Assembly: GCA_934572445.1 (NCBI GenBank)
Contig: CAKTLD010000116.1
Location: forward strand, 1-5,152
Reading direction: 5' to 3'
From: an uncultured Oscillospiraceae bacterium
GTDB lineage: Bacteria > Bacillota > Clostridia > Oscillospirales > Oscillospiraceae
Length of the DNA stretch: 5,152 bases
In this document: one piece after another, positions 1 to 4,348 of the stretch
Numbering within the stretch: position 1 is the first letter of the stretch
Layout: each line of letters begins with the position of its first letter
Position numbers and translations under genes: made by a program
Notes under the pieces: generated by a model
What the model saw: the letters and a program-made list of their open reading frames with translations, nothing else
Databases searched by the model: none
What the model was told of the DNA's origin: nothing

Positions 1-1334
1 ACGCCGTAGCCGTCCACGAACACCTCGCCCGCGGGCGCGTAGCCGGGCACGCACTTCATCGAGCGCGCGCCGATCTCGACGGCGTCGCCGTTGTCGCAGA
101 TGACGATGTTCTTGCGGTCCATACCCATCTGGAGGGCCAGGTCTTTATGGATCTGAAGCATGCGCTGCTCGCCATGCACAGGGATAAAGTACTTGGGCTT
201 TGTCAGCGCGTGGATGATCTTGAGCTCCTCCTGACAGGCGTGACCCGAAACGTGCAGCATGTCCGCGCGGTCGTAGATGACCTCGACGCCCTTGCGGAAC
301 AGCTCGTTGATGACGCGCGAGACGGTATTTTCGTTGCCGGGGATGGCGCTCGCCGAGATGATGACACGGTCGCCGGGGCCGACCTCGATCTGCTTGTGCT
401 GGGAGAACGCCATGCGGTACAGGGCGGACATCTCCTCGCCCTGCGAGCCGGTGGTGACGATGACCTGCTTTTCCAGCGGCATCGACTTGATCTTGTTGAT
501 ATCCACCACGGTGTTTTTCGGCGGCTTCATATAGCCAAGATCCGTCGCGACCTTCGTGACGTTTTCCATGCTACGGCCCGTGACGGCGACCTTGCGCCCG
601 CACTCCGCCGCGGCGTCCATGATCTGCTGGATGCGGTGGACGTTGGAGGCGAACGTCGTGACGATGATGCGCTGCTTGCAGCCCTGGAACAAGCGGTTGA
701 AGGTCCTGCCCACCGTGCGTTCACTCATCGTGTAGCCCGGGCGCTCGACGTTCGTTGAGTCAGCCAGCAGCGCCAGAACGCCCTGCTTGCCGAGCTCGCC
801 GAAGCGGGCAAGGTCGATGACCTCCCCGTCGATGGGCGTCGAGTCGATCTTGAAGTCGCCCGTGTGGACGACGGTGCCGAGCCCCGTATGGATGGCGAAA
901 GCCACGCTATCCGCGATGGAATGATTGACGTGGATGAACTCCACGCTGAACTTGCCTGCCTTGACGGTCATGCCGCTTTCCACCGTGACGATCTTCGTCG
1001 TTTTGAGAAGGCCGTGCTCTTCGAGTTTCAGGCGGATGAGACCCGCGGTGAGGCGCGTGCAGTAAATAGGGATATTCACCTTTTTGAGGATGTAGGGCAC
1101 GGCGCCGATGTGGTCCTCGTGCCCGTGCGTGATGAACATGCCGCGGATACGGTTCTTGTGCTTGACAAGATAGCTCACATCGGGGATGACGCAGTCGATG
1201 CCGTACATGTCGTCGCCGGGGAACGCCATGCCGCAGTCGACCACGATGATCTCGCCGCCGTATTCGTAAACGGTCATATTCTTGCCGATCTCATTGAGAC
1301 CGCCGAGGGGGATGATTTTTAACTGTTCAGCCAA
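1..1334 (-). CDS. rnj: Ribonuclease J, N-terminal 444 codons (partial at left edge)
   Basis: RNase J is a cytoplasmic metallo-beta-lactamase/beta-CASP nuclease (5' exonuclease and endonuclease) central to mRNA turnover and rRNA processing in Firmicutes. The reading frame is open from the TTG at 1334 to the left edge. Visible signatures are the N-terminal KIIPLGGLNEIGKNM, the zinc motif HGHEDH at residues 70-75, VNHSIADS with His138, HTGDFKID with Asp160, LLADSTNVERPGYT around residue 192, TTFASNVHRIQQ around 227-236 (beta-CASP), and PVHGEQRM with His387. It ends near APAGEVFVDGYG, the start of the C-terminal region. Family members are about 555 residues (B. subtilis RNase J1), so roughly the last 110 are outside the window. 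There is no in-frame ATG or GTG just upstream. TTG is chosen because AAAGGAG (complement of 1346-1352) lies 11 nt before it, slightly far but the only good site. The gene is divergent from the M14 genes. The family is certain; the exact start is likely. Confidence 0.97.
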   Translation of the reverse strand, partial: MAEQLKIIPLGGLNEIGKNMTVYEYGGEIIVVDCGMAFPGDDMYGIDCVIPDVSYLVKHKNRIRGMFITHGHEDHIGAVPYILKKVNIPIYCTRLTAGLIRLKLEEHGLLKTTKIVTVESGMTVKAGKFSVEFIHVNHSIADSVAFAIHTGLGTVVHTGDFKIDSTPIDGEVIDLARFGELGKQGVLALLADSTNVERPGYTMSERTVGRTFNRLFQGCKQRIIVTTFASNVHRIQQIMDAAAECGRKVAVTGRSMENVTKVATDLGYMKPPKNTVVDINKIKSMPLEKQVIVTTGSQGEEMSALYRMAFSQHKQIEVGPGDRVIISASAIPGNENTVSRVINELFRKGVEVIYDRADMLHVSGHACQEELKIIHALTKPKYFIPVHGEQRMLQIHKDLALQMGMDRKNIVICDNGDAVEIGARSMKCVPGYAPAGEVFVDGYG

Positions 1335-1416
1335 TGCTGGATCAACTCCTTTGATTCGTAAAATATCATGTGTGTCCGGATCAAAGAGCGCAAAGCAGAA
1401 GAGACGTCCGTGCCCG

Positions 1417-1440
1417 CGCTTCGCCCTGCATCACGAAGCG
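1417..1440 (-). other. Hairpin in the RNase J leader
   Basis: CGCTTCG (1417-1423) and CGAAGCG (1434-1440) pair over 7 bp with a 10-nt loop inside the predicted RNase J 5' leader. It has no U tract on the minus strand, so it is not an intrinsic terminator. It may be a stability or autoregulatory element. The rest of 1353-1620 shows no gene; the only other structure is a short CCGAA/TTCGG hairpin at 1606-1620. Confidence 0.3.
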
Positions 1441-1493
1441 GCCTGCACCTGCGGCGCCTTTTTGATCGTATGGACTTTTTGAATGTATCTCTC

Positions 1494-1519
1494 ATATTCT
1501 TACATATGCGCAAGAATAT
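1494..1519. repeat. Inverted repeat over the predicted RNase J promoter
   Basis: ATATTCTT (1494-1501) and AAGAATAT (1512-1519) form a perfect 8-bp inverted repeat with a 10-nt spacer. It covers the candidate -10 box and start site of RNase J. It could be an operator for a dimeric regulator or a hairpin at the 5' end of the transcript. No regulator is visible in the window, so its role is open. Confidence 0.45.
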
Positions 1520-1541
1520 TATTCATTTATCACTGTGTCAC
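1513..1541 (-). promoter_or_regulatory. Candidate promoter of RNase J
   Basis: On the minus strand GTGACA (1541-1536) and TATTCT (1518-1513) are separated by 17 nt, a plausible sigma-A promoter with five and four consensus matches. It would start transcription near 1506 and give RNase J a leader of about 170 nt. The -10 box is only moderate, and leftward transcription from the TATAAT promoter near 1786 could also reach the gene. Confidence 0.35.
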
Positions 1542-1641
1542 AGCATCAGAATACTGTAATAAATCGCGGAATTTTCTGAAAAAAGCAAAAAACGATGACC
1601 ATCTGCCGAATTTTTTTCGGTAAAATATTCAAATTAGGCTC

Positions 1642-1670
1642 TTGCGTTAACGTTAAAAGTAAGTTAAAAT
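1642..1670 (+). promoter_or_regulatory. Candidate promoter for the first M14 gene and its leader
   Basis: TTGCGT (1642-1647), 17 nt, then TAAAAT (1665-1670), preceded by an A/T-rich stretch containing AAAATATTC that could act as an UP element. The -10 box ends 440 nt before the ATG at 2110, exactly the distance seen for the second copy. The predicted start is near 1677, giving a leader of about 433 nt. Regulation would then be possible through leader structure and the opposing minus-strand transcript. Confidence 0.5.
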
Positions 1671-1689
1671 AATACCTAACAAAATCAAC

Positions 1690-1779
1690 ACGCAGGTGTC
1701 CTCCGGCGAGTTGCCGCTCACCGGAGGACCGCGCGGAATGATGCGACCATTCCACACAACAGTATTTTTCTGTACCAGC
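1690..1779 (-). ncRNA. Putative minus-strand structured small RNA, copy 1
   Basis: Read leftward, the RNA would start near 1779 and form two adjacent hairpins: a 9-bp stem with loop GUCGCAU (1756-1732) and, 2 nt later, a 13-bp stem with loop CGGCAA (1729-1698). Strand choice rests on wobble pairs: the C-A mismatches seen if read on the plus strand become U-G pairs on the minus strand, so both stems pair fully. The second copy keeps both hairpins with compensatory base changes. The 3' end is unclear; after the stem comes a moderately U-rich stretch, GUGUUGAUUUUGUU, without a clean terminator. It could be an independent antisense RNA to the M14 leader or the start of a longer RNase J leader. 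No known family recognised. Confidence 0.5.
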
Positions 1780-1785
1780 AGAAGT

Positions 1786-1813
1786 ATTATACACATATTT
1801 TATGAAAAATCAA
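1786..1813 (-). promoter_or_regulatory. Leftward promoter of the putative small RNA, copy 1
   Basis: On the minus strand TTGATT (1813-1808), 16 nt, then a perfect TATAAT (1791-1786). The same boxes and spacing recur in copy 2 although the spacer differs slightly. The predicted start is about 1779, immediately before the paired hairpins, and transcription runs against the M14 leader. Confidence 0.55.
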
Positions 1814-1854
1814 GCAAAAAAATGTGTGTTTTACTGTAATTGCTCTGGAAGGCC

Positions 1855-1907
1855 AGACAGTGTGGCGGAATTGTATCAATTTCGCCGCGCTGTCTTTTGT
1901 TGTTCTT
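1855..1907 (+). terminator. Leader hairpin A with U-rich tail, copy 1 (possible attenuator)
   Basis: AGACAGTGTGGCG pairs with CGCCGCGCTGTCT over 13 bp (two U-G wobbles that only work on the plus strand), capped by an inner AATTG/CAATT helix, then TTTTGTTGTTCTT. This is intrinsic-terminator-like but sits inside the predicted M14 leader about 200 nt before the ATG, as expected for an attenuator. Three stem positions differ from copy 2 and all keep pairing. The U tract is interrupted, so termination may be inefficient or conditional. Confidence 0.5.
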
Positions 1908-2044
1908 GGGAGGATACCGCACCGGAGGGCAGAGGGGAACCCCCCGCCGGCATCCACAGCGCAGTTCCGTGCGGAGGATCTCGGGCAAAGTCCTCCGCTC
2001 CGTCCTCTCCCGCCGCCCTCCCCTGACGGTCGGAGCGCCGGAGA
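1908..2044 (+). promoter_or_regulatory. Structured 5' leader core of first M14 gene
   Basis: Downstream of hairpin A are a GGAGGG/CCCCCC helix (1924-1945) whose loop holds AGGGGA (1933-1938), the conserved string CCACAGCGCA (1954-1963), an 8-bp GCGGAGGA/TCCTCCGC hairpin (1971-1998), TCTCCCGCC (2006-2014) and TCCCCT (2019-2024). The last is complementary to the AGGGGA loop, so a pseudoknot is possible. Copy 2 has the same order of elements with different helix sequences. Hairpin B contains an A-C mismatch in this copy and is the least certain. It matches no riboswitch consensus I recall. Confidence 0.4.
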
Positions 2045-2109
2045 CCCCACGGGCCGAAATTTCTTGCACCGCACCTACCAACCATGAACAAGAAAGAAAG
2101 GAAACAAAG

Positions 2110-3630
2110 ATGAAACACTTGAAGCGTCTTCTCTGCCTCTGCCTTTCCATCGTGATCGTGCTTGGCCTCACCGCCTGCGGCGAGACCCCCGCCCCCAGCA
2201 ACACCTCCACCGCCAAGGCGGAGCTTCTGTCGATGGACATTCGTCCCGATATGCCCGCTGAGATCCCCGAGGGCCTTGATATCGACTGGAACCACCGCTA
2301 CACCTATGCCGAGCTGGAAGCTCAGATGGCCAAGATCGCCGAGACCTATCCTGATGTCGTTGACCGCTATGCCATCGGCTCTACCTGGCAGGAGCGCAGC
2401 CTCTGGTGCCTTGAATTCACCAACAGAAACATCCCCGCCGAGGATAAGATCGGCATCGGCGTGTTCGGCAACATCCACGGCGGCGAGCGCGAGACCGCTT
2501 CCTCCACCATGTATATGGCCTGGTGACTGGCGCTCTGCTCCGGCGATGATTACGTCAAGAGCCTGCTCGACAACTACATTATCTACGTCATTCCCTCCAT
2601 CAACCCCGATGGCTATGAGCAGTCCTTCGTTCTCAAGACCCGCCCGAACCTGCGTCCCCAGGACGCCAACGGCGACAACATTCCTTTCAGCGATCCCTAC
2701 ACCGACATTGACGGTGACGGCTTCATCGCTCAGATCTACCGCGGCACTGCCGAGGACGAACCCGCGCCCGGCTACTTCCATGACTTCGGCTGGGGCGATC
2801 CCGGCAACCTCACCTACTTCGGCATGGAGAGCCCCGACTGGGACGGCAACGGCATCCTGGGCGATGACCCGCGCAACAGCGGCATCGACATGAACCGCAC
2901 CTTCGACTACCAGTGGAACCGTTTCGACATCGAGACCACCGGCACTGACAACCCGATCGGCAGCAACGCCTGGTCCTCCGCCGGTCCTGCCGCCGCTTCC
3001 GAGCCCGAGATTCAGGCGGTGCAGCAGTTCATCGACGAGCACAATATGGCCGCTCTCACCTCGTTGCACACCGGTATCCAGTGCGTCCTCTATCCCTGGT
3101 GCTACCGTCCCTACGATGCCAACGACCCCAAGGATGCCGAGATTCCCTTCATGAAGGAAACTGCCGCGAAGATGGCCCAGACCTATCAGGATTACACCGG
3201 CCGCGGCTTCTACACCATGAGCTCCAACGAGGACTACCCCACCGCCGCCGAGATGATCGACTATGCCTACGGCCGCTACAACATCCACTCCTACACCATC
3301 GAGGTCTATGACCCCGGCAAGTCCGAGACCGGCGACATCAGCGAATGTAAGTGGGAGAACAACATCCCCGATCCGAAGTGGGTCTTCTATGCCTACGATG
3401 AGATTCAGGACAAGCTCGGCCTTGATCCCGCCGCCATCACCGGCGTGGACGGCTCCAAGCTCTCCGAGAACGAGGGTCTGTGGTTCTTCACCAACTCCGA
3501 GGACCAGATGGTCAACGACGCTCCCGAGGAGCAGGATGTTATGGTTCGCGGCTGCCGCGACGCCATCCTGACCATGATCCACTCCGAGCCCAACGGCACC
3601 GGCTACCAGAACCCCGGCTTCTACAAATAA
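2110..3630 (+). pseudogene. M14 zinc carboxypeptidase lipoprotein, interrupted by in-frame TGA
   Basis: The 506-codon frame encodes a secreted metallocarboxypeptidase of family M14, which would cleave C-terminal residues from peptides outside the cell. Residues 1-23 are a lipoprotein signal peptide with lipobox LTAC (Cys23), so the product should be lipid-anchored. M14 signatures in order: zinc ligands HGGE (His123, Glu126), NPDGYE (165-170), GIDMNRTF (Asn262, Arg263, substrate carboxylate binding), SLHTG (His320, third zinc ligand) and YTIEV (Glu398, general base). Acidic loops DANGD (185-189) and DIDGDGF (199-205) resemble calcium-binding loops. The start is set by AAAGGA (2097-2102), 7 nt upstream, and by the signal peptide. 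Codon 139 (2524-2526) is TGA where the paralogue has TGG. If read as stop, the 138-residue product lacks His320 and Glu398, so it would be inactive. No frameshift is seen and the rest is well preserved, implying a recent mutation or sequence error. Confidence 0.85.
2879..2955 (+). repeat. 77-nt tract identical to 5076-5152
   Basis: Within two genes that differ at many synonymous sites, this stretch encoding the GIDMNRTF active-site region matches the second copy at every base. The partner tract reaches the right window edge, so its true length is unknown. It suggests recent gene conversion. Confidence 0.85.
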
Positions 3631-3658
3631 ATCAAAGTTATTTCATTCCACGCTGAAT

Positions 3659-3700
3659 AAAAGGCATGACCGACGGGAGACCGTCGGTCATGCCTTTTTT
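3659..3700 (+). terminator. Intrinsic terminator after the first M14 gene
   Basis: AAAAGGCATGACCGACGG pairs perfectly with CCGTCGGTCATGCCTTTT (18 bp, loop GAGA), followed by a run ending at T3700. It lies 28 nt after the TAA at 3628-3630. The A run on the left arm makes a U tract on the minus strand too, so it could also stop leftward transcripts coming from the second module. Confidence 0.93.
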
Positions 3701-3749
3701 GCGCCGCCGCGCCTTGTGAGCAACAGCGCGGCAGCAGCAGGAGTGAAAA

Positions 3750-3812
3750 ATGAAACTTTATGCAGTCATTATGCTATCGCTCTACCACGGTAACACAATA
3801 TTTTGTGCTTAA
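3750..3812 (+). CDS. Possible 20-residue small ORF
   Basis: A short frame, MKLYAVIMLSLYHGNTIFCA, starts at an ATG with AGGAG (3739-3743) placed 6 nt upstream, which is ideal spacing. It is mostly hydrophobic with one Lys near the N terminus, so a tiny membrane peptide is conceivable. Against it: no promoter is evident after the terminator at 3700, no homologous ORF precedes the first module, and an ORF this short arises easily by chance. I do not recognise it. Confidence 0.15.
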   Translation: MKLYAVIMLSLYHGNTIFCA

Positions 3813-3830
3813 TAAAGCACTATAAACAAG

Positions 3831-3856
3831 ATATGCAGCTCTTGCGAGCTGCATAT
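3831..3856. repeat. Perfect inverted repeat, possible leftward terminator
   Basis: ATATGCAGCTC and GAGCTGCATAT form an 11-bp perfect stem with loop TTGC. There is no U tract on the plus strand. On the minus strand it is followed by CTTGTTTATAG, so it could weakly end the leftward small RNA of copy 2. A second small stem, GTGCTT/AAGCAC, lies just left at 3805-3820. Confidence 0.4.
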
Positions 3857-3880
3857 TGCGAAAAATATTCAAAATAAAGC

Positions 3881-3909
3881 TTGCTTTTTCCTGAACCTTG
3901 CGTTAGAAT
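3881..3909 (+). promoter_or_regulatory. Candidate promoter for the second M14 gene and its leader
   Basis: TTGCTT (3881-3886), 17 nt, then TAGAAT (3904-3909), with A/T-rich AAAATATTC 11 nt before the -35 box. The -10 box ends 440 nt before the ATG at 4349, identical to copy 1. The predicted start is near 3916. Confidence 0.5.
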
Positions 3910-3924
3910 GATCACAACAAGTTC

Positions 3925-4015
3925 AACAGCAGGCATCCTCTGGCAAGTTGGCGCTTGCCAGAGGATCATGTGAAATGATGCGACCATTCCACACAACAGG
4001 GATTTCTGTACCAGC
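3925..4015 (-). ncRNA. Putative minus-strand structured small RNA, copy 2
   Basis: Read leftward from about 4015, it forms a 9-bp stem with loop GUCGCAU (3993-3969, one G-U pair on this strand, an A-C mismatch on the other) and, 2 nt on, a perfect 13-bp stem ATCCTCTGGCAAG/CTTGCCAGAGGAT with loop CGCCAA (3966-3935). Compared with copy 1 the long stem has three compensatory double changes plus one C-G to U-G change. The 3' end is uncertain; the inverted repeat at 3831-3856 and the bidirectional terminator at 3659-3700 are candidate ends. Confidence 0.5.
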
Positions 4016-4021
4016 AGAAAT

Positions 4022-4049
4022 ATTATACACATATTTTGTTAAAAATCAA
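4022..4049 (-). promoter_or_regulatory. Leftward promoter of the putative small RNA, copy 2
   Basis: On the minus strand TTGATT (4049-4044), 16 nt, TATAAT (4027-4022). The boxes and spacing are conserved with copy 1. The -35 box overlaps one arm of the AAAATC/GATTTT inverted repeat (4042-4069), which could be a leftward terminator for incoming transcripts or an operator. Confidence 0.55.
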
Positions 4050-4105
4050 GCCAAACGACGGCTGATTTTGTAAAATATATGTTAACTGTGTTTGCTCCCG
4101 AAAAG

Positions 4106-4157
4106 AAGCAGTGTAGCGGAATTGTCAGATTCTCGCTGCGCTGCTTTTGTTGTTCTT
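4106..4157 (+). terminator. Leader hairpin A with U-rich tail, copy 2 (possible attenuator)
   Basis: AAGCAGTGTAGCG pairs with CGCTGCGCTGCTT (13 bp, two U-G wobbles), capped by GAAT/ATTC, and followed by TTGTTGTTCTT. Position and tail match copy 1 while the stem differs by three compensated pairs. It lies about 190 nt before the ATG, inside the predicted leader. Confidence 0.5.
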
Positions 4158-4311
4158 GGAGGGCGATGCTCTGAAAAGGAGGGGAACTTTTCTGAACTCC
4201 GCCCACAGCGCACAAAAGCGTCGCTTCACCTTTTGTGCTTCTCCCGCCCGCACTCCCCTTGCGGCTGAGAGATGTTTTTTCAGCAATTTCTCCGCACACC
4301 CCACTCAAGCG
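4158..4311 (+). promoter_or_regulatory. Structured 5' leader core of second M14 gene
   Basis: GAAAAG/CTTTTC hairpin (4173-4192) with loop GAGGGGAA, then CCACAGCGCA (4203-4212), a 9-bp GCACAAAAG/CTTTTGTGC hairpin (4210-4238), TCTCCCGCC (4240-4248) and TCCCCT (4254-4259), complementary to AGGGGA of the first loop (4180-4185). A further TGCGG/CCGCA helix with inner CTGA/TCAG may form at about 4260-4295. The layout parallels copy 1 with different helix sequences. Confidence 0.4.
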
Positions 4312-4348
4312 CTGCCCCGCTAATAAACAGGAAGAAAGGACACTCAAA

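Larger units (their letters stand above)
1621..2109 (+). repeat. Upstream module, copy 1 (paralogous to 3861-4348)
   Basis: This entire 489-nt non-coding stretch has a homologue of 488 nt before the second M14 gene. Shared landmarks in the same order are AAAATATTCAAA, a candidate promoter, an approximately 32-nt hairpin, an identical 26-nt block (1737-1762), TTTCTGTACCAGCAGAA, TATTATACACATATTTT, AAAATCAAGC, a hairpin ending in TTTTGTTGTTCTTGG, AGGGGAAC, CCACAGCGCA, TCTCCCGCC, CTCCCCT, and an AAAGGA ribosome binding site. It holds no convincing protein gene: the frame open from TTG 1840 into the M14 gene lacks an RBS and has no counterpart in copy 2. Confidence 0.9.
3861..4348 (+). repeat. Upstream module, copy 2 (paralogous to 1621-2109)
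   Basis: Second copy of the M14 upstream module, with all conserved blocks in the same order and nearly the same total length (488 against 489 nt). The identical 26-nt block is at 3974-3999. It differs in stem sequences, in an extra AAAATC/GATTTT inverted repeat at 4042-4069, and in the final 80 nt before the ATG. Together with the gene at 4349 it makes the second unit of a tandem duplication. Confidence 0.9.

Noticed and set aside
147..1322. Plus-strand open frames (147-758, 277-534, 864-1322) opposite RNase J
   Set aside because: They are antisense shadows of the GC-rich RNase J gene. Their sequences are low-complexity Arg/Asp/His-rich translations with no recognisable domain.
1737..1762. 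CRISPR-like or insertion-sequence interpretation of the repeated 26-nt block
   Set aside because: There are only two occurrences, each within the larger homologous module, with no spacer array, transposase, or target-site duplication.
1906..1925. T-box-like string GGAGGATACCGCAC in leader copy 1
   Set aside because: It is absent from copy 2, lacks the T-box stem I and specifier features upstream, and the gene is not an aminoacyl-tRNA synthetase or amino acid pathway gene.
1840..2109. Open frame from TTG 1840 that would extend the first M14 protein by 90 residues
   Set aside because: There is no RBS at 1840. The ATG at 2110 has AAAGGA 7 nt upstream and begins a clear lipoprotein signal peptide, and the extension is not preserved in copy 2.
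2524..2570. Selenocysteine insertion at the TGA
   Set aside because: No convincing SECIS-like stem-loop follows the TGA, and the paralogue has Trp, not Cys, at this position.
1876..3582. 568-codon minus-strand open frame opposite the first M14 gene
   Set aside because: The Gly/Val/Ala-rich translation is the complement of M14 codons. The plus strand carries a signal peptide and all M14 motifs; a similar shadow (4361-4711) lies opposite the second gene.
2824..3630. Internal restart at ATG 2824 giving a separate 268-residue protein
   Set aside because: It would lack the signal peptide and the HGGE zinc motif, and no good RBS precedes it; it is the distal part of the interrupted gene.
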